The notes below the pieces were generated by a model that saw only the letters and a program-made list of their open reading frames with translations, had not been told where the DNA came from and searched no databases. Made by a program: the position numbers and the translations under genes. From Longimicrobiales bacterium (GTDB taxonomy: Bacteria; Gemmatimonadota; Gemmatimonadetes; Longimicrobiales; Gaopeijiaceae): 64,000 nucleotides of DNA. The stretch spans positions 1 through 64,000 of the forward strand of contig JANQDZ010000029.1 in the NCBI GenBank assembly GCA_028278645.1, read 5' to 3'. Of the stretch, positions 17,498-26,395 are shown in pieces (position 1 is the first letter of the stretch; each line of letters opens with the position of its first letter).

Positions 17498-18904
17498 TCA
17501 TGACGCCCCTTCGGGAAAGCAAGCTACGATCTTCTGGATCAAGGTGGTTGCGAAAGGTGTCTCCCCCCTCAGCTGCCGGTTCTGGTTCCCCTGCCTGACC
17601 ACCACCAGGTCAAGGCTCGGGATGACATAACTGTGGTTCAGGTTGTGTCCACGGGACATAAAGAGGTCCGGCGGAACGCCTTCAAGTCGATCTTGAATCC
17701 AGAAGGTGTAACCGTATGGTGACGGTGTACTTCCGTCATCCCTCCTATACCGGCTTGTAGCAAGGTTCAGCCACCCTTCCGGCACCAGCTGGGTGCCCTC
17801 CCACCGGCCCCCGTTCAACCAAAGGTAGGCCAAACGTGCAAAATCACGGGCAGTACACCGGAAGGTGCTCCCGACGACCGAGTTGTACCCCATGGGGCTG
17901 GCGCTTTTATCAGCGCCGTATGCGTCGCAGCCCTCGCTCCCTCCGACCCCCCAACCCGGTTCGCTGGAGAAGTTCAACTCCCTCCCGTCGGAGTAGGGCA
18001 TGTCCCGAAAGCCATTCTTTTTGATTCCTTCGGGCAAACCAATGGGGCCGAGTACCCGATCGTACAGGTACGGACCCACCTGCTCCCCGGACAGATTCCG
18101 CATGGCCAGGGCCATCTGCTCGAGGCCATAGTTGCTGTAGTTGAACTCCGATCCCGGAAAGAACCTCAGGGTATGGTGGGCCGGTATGTCCTCGAAACCC
18201 CACCATCCGAAGCAATACTCGTACATCTGGAATGGCCCGGTGTATCCCGGGAAATGGGATCGGGTGGTGGGAGCCAGCCATGGCTCACGGGTTTCGTGCC
18301 CGGACGTCATGGAGATGACGTGCTTCACCTTGATCCGCGTTTTCCTCTCATCGGTCAGAGGTTGATCCCAGATCTGCGGGATCAGCGAATCCTCCTTCGA
18401 AGACCCGACCAGATACGTGTCCAACGTGACCCGGTCATTGTACTCGTCCAGAAAAACGCCCACTGCGGTTCCGAAGACCGATTTCGTGGAAGACTTCATG
18501 TCATTGCAGGTTTTGGCTGTCCACGGTTGGGGCCCGCCCTCGGCACCCGTCGTGTAACTCTCCGCCACGATGTGTCCCTTGTACACGACCACCAGGGCAC
18601 CTCCGTAGCTGGAGGTGACGTGGTTGGTGTCGTGGTAGGTGATGGCCTCTTCCAGGAGGTCCTTGTTCAGGCCCAACTCCGACGGATCGGTTACCCGCCA
18701 GCCACCATCCTGCTCGGAGGGGGGGAAATACGGGCTCTGGAGGCGGCCCCTGCTGGGAGCCTGTGGGCCCTTCAGACCGCTCGGGGAGTCGGAGGCTGCC
18801 TGGAGATGCCTGGGTAGGGTCATAAGGCCCACGCCTGCCGCTCCGGCCCCTGCCAGTTTCAGGAGCTTCCTCCGAGAGATGGACTCTTGGTGTCGATCGG
18901 CCAT
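17498..18904 (-). CDS. Tat-exported serine hydrolase, beta-lactamase family
   Basis: A 468-residue protein. The N-terminus has a twin-arginine signal (SRRKLLKLAGAGAAGVGLM, residues 10-28), so the protein is exported folded. The hydrolase domain carries SxxK as S138-S139-T140-K141 and a YSN motif (FNYSNYGLEQMA). The C-terminal half includes SVVGSTFRCTARDFARLAYLWLNGG, common in EstB/6-aminohexanoate hydrolase-like relatives. Substrate unknown. The gene is divergent from the kinase gene starting at 19140, and the 235 bp between them hold three imperfect direct repeats. It precedes another hydrolase gene of the same superfamily on the same strand, 231 bp away. Confidence 0.88.
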   Translation of the reverse strand: MADRHQESISRRKLLKLAGAGAAGVGLMTLPRHLQAASDSPSGLKGPQAPSRGRLQSPYFPPSEQDGGWRVTDPSELGLNKDLLEEAITYHDTNHVTSSYGGALVVVYKGHIVAESYTTGAEGGPQPWTAKTCNDMKSSTKSVFGTAVGVFLDEYNDRVTLDTYLVGSSKEDSLIPQIWDQPLTDERKTRIKVKHVISMTSGHETREPWLAPTTRSHFPGYTGPFQMYEYCFGWWGFEDIPAHHTLRFFPGSEFNYSNYGLEQMALAMRNLSGEQVGPYLYDRVLGPIGLPEGIKKNGFRDMPYSDGRELNFSSEPGWGVGGSEGCDAYGADKSASPMGYNSVVGSTFRCTARDFARLAYLWLNGGRWEGTQLVPEGWLNLATSRYRRDDGSTPSPYGYTFWIQDRLEGVPPDLFMSRGHNLNHSYVIPSLDLVVVRQGNQNRQLRGETPFATTLIQKIVACFPEGAS

Positions 18905-18985
18905 GGCTTCCTCATCCGCTTTCCGATTGTTGGTGTCCGGCCAAAATGTGCCCTTAGTTGCTCCGGTGCGAGGGTCATGTCCGGG

Positions 18986-19049
18986 TTTATCAGGACGGGC
19001 GCCCCCCTTTTCGCAGGACTGGTGGCCCTTTTCTCAGGACGGGTTGCCC
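18986..19049. repeat. Three imperfect 21-22 bp tandem repeats upstream of kinase gene
   Basis: Three head-to-tail units (18986-19007, 19008-19028, 19029-19049) each contain a T-rich start, then CAGGAC, then G-rich and C-rich ends. The third and second units differ at only a few positions. They lie in the divergent intergenic region between the Tat hydrolase gene and the kinase gene, where an activator or repressor array would be expected. Confidence 0.6.
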
Positions 19050-19139
19050 AGCGTTTTCCCGGCGGCTTTTTCCTTTTCGCGTTTGGGAGGAAAGCCTATT
19101 GTGGGACGACATCTCTCCCACCTATCAGAGGTCCAAGCC

Positions 19140-22100
19140 ATGAAGTGCCCCCGTTGCAACGCGGATAACCCTGCAACTTCGACCTTCTGCGGGAAATGCT
19201 CTACCCGCCTCCGAGGGTCCACCGACACACCCTTCGATCCCAGGCCACACCACCTGGACACCGACCGGGTCATTGGCGGGAAGTATGAGGTCGCCGAGGA
19301 GATCGGCCGAGGTGGCATGGGAGTGGTGTACAAGGCCTGGGACAACCAGCTAAAACGTTGGGTGGCCCTGAAGTTCCTCCCGTCTAGCGTCGCCGATTCC
19401 GAAGAGCTCAGGGAGAGGTTCCTTCTTGAGGCCCAGGCGGCGGCAGCCCTTTCCCATCCCAACATCTGTGTCATCCACGAGGTGGGGGAGGATGAAGGCC
19501 AGTCTTTCATCGCCATGGAATTCGTCGAAGGAGAAACCCTTCGACAAAAGACCAAGAGAGGTGCTCTGGAGGCGGAGGAAGCGACGGCTCTTTTTGGCCA
19601 GGTAGCTGCCGGCCTGCAAGAAGCCCACCAGAAGGGGATTGTCCACCGGGACATAAAGAGCGGGAACATCATGGTGACGGAGAGGGGCCAGGCGAAGATC
19701 ATGGACTTCGGTCTGGCCAAGCTTCGAGGTGGACCTGACCTGACCAAGACCGACACCACCCTCGGGACCGTCGGCTACATGTCCCCGGAACAGGCTTCGG
19801 CGGAGGACACCGACCACCGGACCGATCTTTGGTCTGCCGGCGTGGTCCTGTACGAGCTCCTTATTGGAGAGCTCCCCTTCCGCGGTACCCACGAGGTGGC
19901 GGTCATTCACGCGATCCTCCATGAGGACCCAAGACCCATCGAAGGCCGGACACCCCCTGTTCCGGCGGGCCTCCAGCAGATCATCGCCCGGGCTCTCCAG
20001 AAAGACCCAGCCGACCGGTACGGGGCAGCATCGGAGATCCTGGCCGAACTCTCGGAGTTCGAGGAGGGGGTGAGGGCGGAAGCGGCCGGGGTCCTTAATG
20101 TACGATCACTGGTTCAAAAACTACGTCGTCCGGTAGTGGCCATACCGACCGCCGTCGGTGTTCTGGGAGTAGCCGCCGTGGCTTTCTGGTTCACCCAACG
20201 CCAGGCCGACATCCGCTGGGCCAGGGAGGAGGCCCTCCCGGAGATCGAACGTCTAATCGGAGAAAACGACGTCTGGAGGAACCTAGTGCCGCCCTATCGG
20301 CTTGCGGTGCAGGCCGAAGAGATCCTGGGAGACGACCCCGAGTTGGCTCGACTTTTTCATGAGACATCCCGGGAGATCAACGTTCTCACGGAGCCCCAGG
20401 GGGCCAGCGTTTTCTACAAGGAGTACGAGAATCCCGACGCCGAATGGGAGTTTCTCGGCGTCACTCCGATCGAGGGTGTCCGGGTACCCATCGGGATCTT
20501 CCGGTGGAAGGTGGAGAAGGAGGGGTATGAAACCGTCCTTGCGGTGGCTTCGAGCTGGAATGTCGGTGGGGAGGAGGACCTTGTCACGGGCTTCGATTTC
20601 TTCCGCACCCTGGAAGAGGTAGGGGACCCACCCGGAGGAATGGTCCGTGTGGAAGCCACCGAAACCCTTCACGGACCTTTAGGTCATTTCTACATCGGCC
20701 GTTTTGAGGTGACCAACCAGGAGTATAAGGCTTTTGTGGATGCCGGTGGCTATGCGAACCGAGAGTACTGGCAGCATACGTTCATGGAGGATGGCCGGGA
20801 GCTAGCCTGGGAGGAAGCCCAAAGCAGGTTTTCGGATCAGACCGGTCGGCCAGGCCCGGCGAGCTGGTTGGGAGGCGACTACCCCCAGGGTCAGGATGAC
20901 TACCCGGTCTCCGGGGTCAGCTGGTACGAAGCTGCGGCGTATGCGGAGTTCGTTGGGATGAGCCTTCCAACCGTTACTCACTGGAACGTGGCGAGGGGAG
21001 CCTACACGCCGTTCATCATATGGCCCCAGCTCGGGGGTTTTGGGGCCTTCGCTCCATTCACAAACTTCGGCGGCCAGGGGCCCGTTCCTGTGGGGAGTCT
21101 CGCTGGGGTCACGGCGTATGGAGCCTTCGACATGCCCGGGAATGTCAGGGAGTGGTGCTGGAACGAGACGGCTCTGGGGCGGGTGGTGAGGGGTGGCTCC
21201 TGGGAGGACAACACCTATGAGTTCGAACACGAAACACGCTCACCGCCCATGGACCGATCCTTGAGGAACGGAATCCGCCTGGTGTTTTACCCCGATCAGG
21301 AGTCCCTGCCTGACGCGGTATTCGGGTTCAGGGAGCCGCAGCTGGGCTTCGATGTTCGCGCCCAGTCACCGGTGTCCGACGAGCTGTTCCAGGTATATCG
21401 GGAACAGTTCGCCTACGACCCAACCGACCTCAATCACGAGGTTGAGTACAGTGTTGAAAGCCCCGGCGGGTGGACTCACGAGTTTGTTTCCTTCGATGCG
21501 GCCTACGGAGACGAGCGTGTTCTGGGCCACCTGTTCCTTCCCTCGAACGCTTCGCCCCCCTATCAGACCGTCGTCTATTTCCCTGGCTCGGCGTCCGCAT
21601 GGATGCCTTCCAGTGAAAGGATCGAGGACTACTACGAGTTCACGATGTTCCTGACCTACCTGATCAGGAATGGGCGGGCGGTGTTTTATCCCGTCTATCA
21701 GGGAACGTTTGAGCGAAGCAGCCCGGAGTATATGGCCCTCCTCGATGTGACCGACAACTGGTCCACATACGCCTACAGCGAGCTCGTCATCCAACAGGTC
21801 AAGGATCTCAGGAGGAGCATCGATTACCTAGAGGATCGGCCGGATATCGATAACGGACGGCTGGCGTACTATGGGATGAGTTGGGGTGCAGCAATGGCCG
21901 CCATCAACCTGGCCGTTGAGGATCGGTTCCAAACCAGCGTCTTGATTGGCGGAGGCCTTGCTGGGTTGGGACGCCCCGAGACCGCTGATCTCACGTATGT
22001 ACACCGGGTCCAAACTCCGACGCTGATCATCAACGGGAGGTATGATGTGTTCTTCCCTCCCGAGACCTCTTCTCGACCTCTGTTGGATCTCATGGGGACC

Positions 22101-22217
22101 CCGGATGAACACAAGCGCCTGCTCCTCTACGAGACCGATCACATTCCGCCCCGCACCGAGTACGTTAAAGAGGCTTTGGCTTGGTTGGAGACGTACCTGG
22201 GGCCGGTGAACCGGTAG
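19140..22217 (+). CDS. Zinc-ribbon Ser/Thr kinase - SUMF1-like - alpha/beta hydrolase fusion
   Basis: A 1025-residue fusion. An N-terminal zinc ribbon (C3, C6, C17, C20) precedes a Hanks-type kinase domain (about 48-315) with the glycine loop GRGGMG, ATP-binding K78, catalytic D171 and N176 (HRDIKSGN) and D189 (DFG). One transmembrane helix follows (about 330-350). The extracytoplasmic part has a PEGA-like region (about 400-470), a formylglycine-generating-enzyme-like (SUMF1) domain (about 505-720, with GNVREW and VVRGGSW), and an alpha/beta hydrolase domain with S914 (GMSWGA), D969 and H1001 as the likely triad. All kinase residues are intact. The start is chosen at ATG 19140 because the zinc ribbon begins there; the frame is open further upstream without conserved sequence. 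Confidence 0.92.
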   Translation: MKCPRCNADNPATSTFCGKCSTRLRGSTDTPFDPRPHHLDTDRVIGGKYEVAEEIGRGGMGVVYKAWDNQLKRWVALKFLPSSVADSEELRERFLLEAQAAAALSHPNICVIHEVGEDEGQSFIAMEFVEGETLRQKTKRGALEAEEATALFGQVAAGLQEAHQKGIVHRDIKSGNIMVTERGQAKIMDFGLAKLRGGPDLTKTDTTLGTVGYMSPEQASAEDTDHRTDLWSAGVVLYELLIGELPFRGTHEVAVIHAILHEDPRPIEGRTPPVPAGLQQIIARALQKDPADRYGAASEILAELSEFEEGVRAEAAGVLNVRSLVQKLRRPVVAIPTAVGVLGVAAVAFWFTQRQADIRWAREEALPEIERLIGENDVWRNLVPPYRLAVQAEEILGDDPELARLFHETSREINVLTEPQGASVFYKEYENPDAEWEFLGVTPIEGVRVPIGIFRWKVEKEGYETVLAVASSWNVGGEEDLVTGFDFFRTLEEVGDPPGGMVRVEATETLHGPLGHFYIGRFEVTNQEYKAFVDAGGYANREYWQHTFMEDGRELAWEEAQSRFSDQTGRPGPASWLGGDYPQGQDDYPVSGVSWYEAAAYAEFVGMSLPTVTHWNVARGAYTPFIIWPQLGGFGAFAPFTNFGGQGPVPVGSLAGVTAYGAFDMPGNVREWCWNETALGRVVRGGSWEDNTYEFEHETRSPPMDRSLRNGIRLVFYPDQESLPDAVFGFREPQLGFDVRAQSPVSDELFQVYREQFAYDPTDLNHEVEYSVESPGGWTHEFVSFDAAYGDERVLGHLFLPSNASPPYQTVVYFPGSASAWMPSSERIEDYYEFTMFLTYLIRNGRAVFYPVYQGTFERSSPEYMALLDVTDNWSTYAYSELVIQQVKDLRRSIDYLEDRPDIDNGRLAYYGMSWGAAMAAINLAVEDRFQTSVLIGGGLAGLGRPETADLTYVHRVQTPTLIINGRYDVFFPPETSSRPLLDLMGTPDEHKRLLLYETDHIPPRTEYVKEALAWLETYLGPVNR

Positions 22218-22246
22218 GGCCGGCCGCAAGGTCCCGTGGCATTGGA

Positions 22247-22279
22247 GGGGGGAGGCACAGAGTGCCGCCCCCCTTTTTT
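22247..22279 (+). terminator. Rho-independent terminator after the kinase fusion gene
   Basis: GGGGGG and GGCAC arms (22247-22258) pair with GTGCC and CCCCCC (22262-22273) across an AGA loop, with one A/G mismatch, followed by six T. It lies 30 bp past the stop codon. Confidence 0.92.
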
Positions 22280-22357
22280 CTCCTTGCGCTAGCGCGATCG
22301 GGCCCTGCCAAAGAATAATGGGGGCTGACCCCGTCCTCTAAAACACGTGAGGAGATC

Positions 22358-23662
22358 ATGGAAACGAGCTCCGCTGAACGACGCACCCCGTACCCCCCGG
22401 TGTTCTGGGTAGCCAACGGGATCGAAGTGCTGGAGCGGTTTGCCTATTACGGCATTTACTTCGGCTTCGGCATCTACATGACCGAGCTGGGCTACTCACG
22501 AGCGGAGCTCGGGATCGTCCAGAGCATCTTCCTCCTGCTGTCCTACGGAATTCCGGTGATCTCCGGGACCTTCGCAGACCGCTATGGTTTCAAGAAGGTC
22601 CTCATCGTTTCCTACCTGGCGTACTTGCCAGCCATCTTACTGCTGATCTTCACGAAGTCATTCTCGGGCATCGCCCTGACAATGCTGTCCATCGGATTGG
22701 CGGCCGGGATCTTCAAACCGCTTATCGCCGGTACGGTCCGAGCGGTGACGGACAAGACGAACAAGACCCTGGGATTCGGGATCTTCTACGCGATGGTGAA
22801 CGTGGGAGGCTCCTTCGGACCGATCGTTCTGGGCAAGCTGAGGGCGATCTCCTGGGATTACGCGTTCATGGCGGCTGCGGCTTCCATCGTGGTGATGCTA
22901 CTGATCACCATATTCTTTTACGATGAGCCACCCAGGGAAACCGAAGGCGAATCCCTTGGGAAAAAGATGAGCGAAATCTGGATCGCCCTGTCGGATCTGA
23001 AGTTCACATTCCTCCTCATTCTCCTCGGCTTGTTTTTCTGGCTCCCATTCTGGGTGTTTTTCAACCTCTGCGCCGTCTACGTCGACACCAACCTCGATAC
23101 TGCGAGGCTCTACCAGAGCATTGCCGGGGTTTTGGGAACGGGCTTCGCCAACTTTCTCTCTCAGGTCGGAGAGGACGGTCAAAGGAGGATACTGGGCGAA
23201 ACCATTTCCCACACCGGGTGGATCATCATGGTCCTCCAGGTCTTCGTCTCGAGAGTAGCGGAGAAGTACAAGGCCATGCCGGTATTCCTGTTCGGGCTGT
23301 TCCTGATCGCCGTCGGCTTCGGCGTGATAGGCCTCGCCAGCATCTCCGCTCCCGCCATCATCTTCCTCGGCATCGCCATTTTTGCTGTGGGTGAGATGGT
23401 CTCGTCCCCGCGGATTCAGGAGTACATCACCTGGATCGCGCCGAAAGAGAAAGCCGGCCAATACATGGGCATGAACTTCCTCGCCATCATGATCGGGGCG
23501 GCATTGAGCGGCGTGACCTACACGGCCCTTTCCGGGCACTTCAACGAGATGGGTAGGCCCGATTACGTGTGGTACGTCCTCGGGGTCCACGCGATCCTGG
23601 CCATAATCGTCTTTGTCCTATTCACAAAATTTGCTGGTGAGTTCAAAGAGCGGGACGAATAG
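22358..23662 (+). CDS. POT/PTR-type peptide transporter of the MFS
   Basis: A 434-residue membrane protein with about 12 transmembrane segments. The first helix contains the POT-family proton-coupling signature ExxERFxYY (E23, E26, R27, Y30, Y31: EVLERFAYYG). POT carriers import di- and tripeptides with protons. The central loop and a long segment near residues 255-290 (FLSQVGEDGQRRILGE) are unusual for short POTs. It opens a plus-strand cluster with an M24 peptidase and a lipoprotein hydrolase, which fits peptide import and use. A ribosome site (GAGGAG) lies a few bases before the ATG. The exact substrate is inferred. Confidence 0.85.
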   Translation: METSSAERRTPYPPVFWVANGIEVLERFAYYGIYFGFGIYMTELGYSRAELGIVQSIFLLLSYGIPVISGTFADRYGFKKVLIVSYLAYLPAILLLIFTKSFSGIALTMLSIGLAAGIFKPLIAGTVRAVTDKTNKTLGFGIFYAMVNVGGSFGPIVLGKLRAISWDYAFMAAAASIVVMLLITIFFYDEPPRETEGESLGKKMSEIWIALSDLKFTFLLILLGLFFWLPFWVFFNLCAVYVDTNLDTARLYQSIAGVLGTGFANFLSQVGEDGQRRILGETISHTGWIIMVLQVFVSRVAEKYKAMPVFLFGLFLIAVGFGVIGLASISAPAIIFLGIAIFAVGEMVSSPRIQEYITWIAPKEKAGQYMGMNFLAIMIGAALSGVTYTALSGHFNEMGRPDYVWYVLGVHAILAIIVFVLFTKFAGEFKERDE

Positions 23663-23673
23663 GGGAGGGGACC

Positions 23674-24855
23674 ATGCTGGTAAAAGAGAAGGTCGACCAG
23701 GCGGTGGGGATCCTGCAGGAATACAAAACGGACTGCTGGATCACCTTCGTTCGGGAAAGCGGGATGATGCGCGATCCCATGATGGACTATCTGTGTCCTG
23801 CCGACATGACCTGGCATTCTGCCTTCATCATCACCAGGTCCGGTGGGACCCACGCCATCGTGGGCCAAATGGAGAAGCTCACCATCGAAGAGATGGGTGT
23901 CTATCAGACTGTCTCCGGATACGTGGAAGGGATCAAGTCCGAGCTCCTCGACACCCTGAAGGCCATCAATCCTCGGACCATCGCGGTCAATTATTCGGTG
24001 AACAGCGAAGTGTGCGACGGCATCACCCACGGGATGTTCCTCACCCTCCAGGAGATGCTTTCGGAAATCGGTTTCGAAGACCGGCTGGTTTCGGCGGAGA
24101 AGATCGCATCAAGTGTGAAGGCGCGAAAAACCGGGACCGAGGTCGAGCGGATGCAGAGGGCCATCGGGCATACGCTGGACATCTTCTCGCTGGTGAAGGA
24201 TTTCATCCAGCCCGGAAAAACAGAGAAAGAGATCGCAGCCTTCATGACCGCCGAAGCCGAGCGGAGGGGCCTGGGGTTCGGGTGGGATCCTGCACACTGC
24301 CCTGCCGTTTTTACGGGGCCCGATACGGCCGGCGCCCATTATCAACCCACCGATCGGGAGGTCGAACGGGGCCATGTGCTGAACATGGACTTCGGGTTGA
24401 AGGTAGCGGACTACACCTCCGACCTCCAAAGGACGTTCTACATCCTGGAGGCCGGTGAGACCGAAGCTCCGCCTGAGGTACAAAAGGGCTTTGAGACGAT
24501 CCTCACGGCCATTGAGAAGTCCCGTGGGGCTTTGGTACCGGGCGTTCAAGGGGTGGAGATCGACAAGATCGCCCGGGAGCACGTCGTCTCCCAGGGTTAC
24601 GATGAGTTCCCGCATGGGCTGGGTCACCAGGTGGGTCGGTTCGCCCACGACGGGACCGCGCTGCTCGGGCCCGCATGGGAGAAGTATGCCACCAAACCCT
24701 TCGAGCCCATTGAAGAGAACATGGTGTTCACCATCGAACCCCGCCTCATGGTCCCCAACCGGGGTACGGTGACCGTGGAAGAGATGGTCCTTGTGAAGGC
24801 CGGTGGAGCGGAGTATCTGGCCGAGCCCCAGAAAGAGCTGTTACTGATTGGATGA
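23674..24855 (+). CDS. M24-family metallopeptidase (Xaa-Pro dipeptidase/aminopeptidase-like)
   Basis: A 393-residue pita-bread-fold peptidase. A creatinase-like N-terminal domain (about 1-150) precedes the catalytic domain. All five metal ligands can be placed: two Asp (NMDFGLK and DYTSDLQRT), His (GLGHQVG), and two Glu (FTIEPRLM and VEEMVLV). The family cleaves Xaa-Pro bonds at the N-terminus of peptides in the cytoplasm. The gene starts 11 bp after the peptide transporter gene with a strong GGGGAGGGG ribosome site, so the two are probably co-transcribed: imported peptides would be substrates. No signal peptide is present. Confidence 0.92.
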   Translation: MLVKEKVDQAVGILQEYKTDCWITFVRESGMMRDPMMDYLCPADMTWHSAFIITRSGGTHAIVGQMEKLTIEEMGVYQTVSGYVEGIKSELLDTLKAINPRTIAVNYSVNSEVCDGITHGMFLTLQEMLSEIGFEDRLVSAEKIASSVKARKTGTEVERMQRAIGHTLDIFSLVKDFIQPGKTEKEIAAFMTAEAERRGLGFGWDPAHCPAVFTGPDTAGAHYQPTDREVERGHVLNMDFGLKVADYTSDLQRTFYILEAGETEAPPEVQKGFETILTAIEKSRGALVPGVQGVEIDKIAREHVVSQGYDEFPHGLGHQVGRFAHDGTALLGPAWEKYATKPFEPIEENMVFTIEPRLMVPNRGTVTVEEMVLVKAGGAEYLAEPQKELLLIG

Positions 24856-24866
24856 GGAGGTGACCA

Positions 24867-26252
24867 ATGCGAGTTAAGAAGATGGATACAAGCCGCTTGT
24901 GGCTCCTGGGTCTCGTCCTGGGAGTCGCATCCGGGTGTGCCCAGCCGGCTTCGGACGTGGCCTTCCATAGTGATCGCGTTCCCCTCGACGGTTGGATGCA
25001 ATACAGCGATGTGGCGGATGCGGGGTTCGACGCGCAAAAGCTGGAAACGGCAAGGGGCACCTGGGAGACGCTCCCGTCCTCTGCGTTCCTCGTCGTCAAG
25101 AATGGCGCCGTGGTAGCCGCATGGGGCGATGTGGGCCGGCGGTTTATGTGCCACTCGGTTCGGAAGAGCTTCCTTTCCGCCCTGTACGGCATCTATTGGG
25201 ATCGGGGAGAGATCGATCTGAACAAAACCCTGGCGGACCTAGGCATTGACGATACCCCCGATCCTTTGCTCGAGGCCGAGAAGCGGGCGAGGATCCTGGA
25301 TCTTCTGAAAGCTCGTTCAGGTGTCTTCCACCCGGCGGCTTACGCCGGACGCACGGACTCGCGGCCTCGAGGGAGCGAAGGCCCAGGTCGCTATTTCGCC
25401 TACAACAACTGGGACTTCAACACCTCCGCCACCATTCTCATGCAGGAGACCGGCGAGGACGTCTTCGAAGCCTACGACCAGTATTTCGCCCAACCTCTTC
25501 AGATGGAGGACTGGCGGACTTCGGACGGGTACTACCACTACGAGCTGGATAAGTCCCAGTACCCGGCCTATCCGTTCCGGATGTCGGCCCGGGATGCCGC
25601 CCGCTTTGGCCTTCTCTTCGCGAGGGGAGGCGTCTGGGGCGACGAACGGATCCTCTCCGAGCACTGGGTCAACAGGAGCTCGGCCCTCTACTCCATCGAC
25701 AACGACGTATTCGGGTATGGCTTCTACTGGTGGATTTCGAGGGAAGCCAGATTCGCCCAGTACGGCATGTATTCAGCTCAGGGCGTCGGCAACCAGATGA
25801 TCGCCGTGTTGCCCAAGCTGGACATGGTGATCGTGAACCGGGCGAATACATACGGGGACGAAGGTACGCCAATGGCCGATCTCCTGAATCTGATCGAGGA
25901 GGTTCTGGAGGCCCGGACGGGGCATCCGGTCGCGGACCCGTCTCTCAGTCCTTTGGAAGTAAACGCCGACCCGCTGATCACCTCGGTGCCTAACGACCAA
26001 CTGGAAGAGTTTGTGGGTACGTGGGACTATCCACCTGCGGTCCTCGGCGAACCTGCCATTACGACGGTGGAGATCACCTTGGGTGAAGGCCATTTGGTGG
26101 GATTCACACCTGTCGGGGGCACTTTTAAGCTCTACCTGCAGGAAGACGGCACCCTGCACCAGGAAGACAGTTTCACACGGTACGCCCCGGTGAGGGACGC
26201 CGACGGGACCCTCGCAGGGATTGCCGACGTGGAGATGGTGGAGGGCGGATAG
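24867..26252 (+). CDS. Lipoprotein serine hydrolase, beta-lactamase family
   Basis: A 461-residue lipoprotein. The signal peptide ends in a lipobox (VASGC, C24). The catalytic domain carries the SxxK tetrad S97-V-R-K100 and a YNN motif (FAYNNWDFN), as in class C beta-lactamases, DD-peptidases and esterases. The C-terminal 100 residues form a beta-rich extension. The ATG is 11 bp downstream of the M24 peptidase stop and follows GAGGAGGTGACC. Position in a peptide-use operon suggests action on D-amino-acid or peptide-like compounds outside the inner membrane, which is inference. It is the third member of this superfamily in 11 kb. Confidence 0.88.
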   Translation: MRVKKMDTSRLWLLGLVLGVASGCAQPASDVAFHSDRVPLDGWMQYSDVADAGFDAQKLETARGTWETLPSSAFLVVKNGAVVAAWGDVGRRFMCHSVRKSFLSALYGIYWDRGEIDLNKTLADLGIDDTPDPLLEAEKRARILDLLKARSGVFHPAAYAGRTDSRPRGSEGPGRYFAYNNWDFNTSATILMQETGEDVFEAYDQYFAQPLQMEDWRTSDGYYHYELDKSQYPAYPFRMSARDAARFGLLFARGGVWGDERILSEHWVNRSSALYSIDNDVFGYGFYWWISREARFAQYGMYSAQGVGNQMIAVLPKLDMVIVNRANTYGDEGTPMADLLNLIEEVLEARTGHPVADPSLSPLEVNADPLITSVPNDQLEEFVGTWDYPPAVLGEPAITTVEITLGEGHLVGFTPVGGTFKLYLQEDGTLHQEDSFTRYAPVRDADGTLAGIADVEMVEGG

Positions 26253-26293
26253 GAGAGCCGGAGTAGCCCAATCAGGCGAGGGGTGTATCTTGT

Positions 26294-26315
26294 GCCGGGC
26301 TCCCGGTGGCCCGGC
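26294..26315 (+). terminator. Hairpin after the lipoprotein hydrolase gene
   Basis: A 7-bp perfect stem (GCCGGGC, 8-nt loop, GCCCGGC) lies 42 bp past the stop codon. No T-run follows directly, so it may attenuate rather than stop transcription into the DUF819 gene. Confidence 0.35.
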
Positions 26316-26395
26316 TCCGGATGACGGGGAGTTTCGTCGTGAAGCCGTTTGAGATTTTTGTTTTTTAACCGCTGACTCAGATCCAGGGGATATTC

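Noticed and set aside
17457-17505. Near-direct repeat of CCAGGCC-GTCATG between the two serine hydrolase genes
   Set aside because: Only two short copies and no stem or T-run typical of a terminator or operator.
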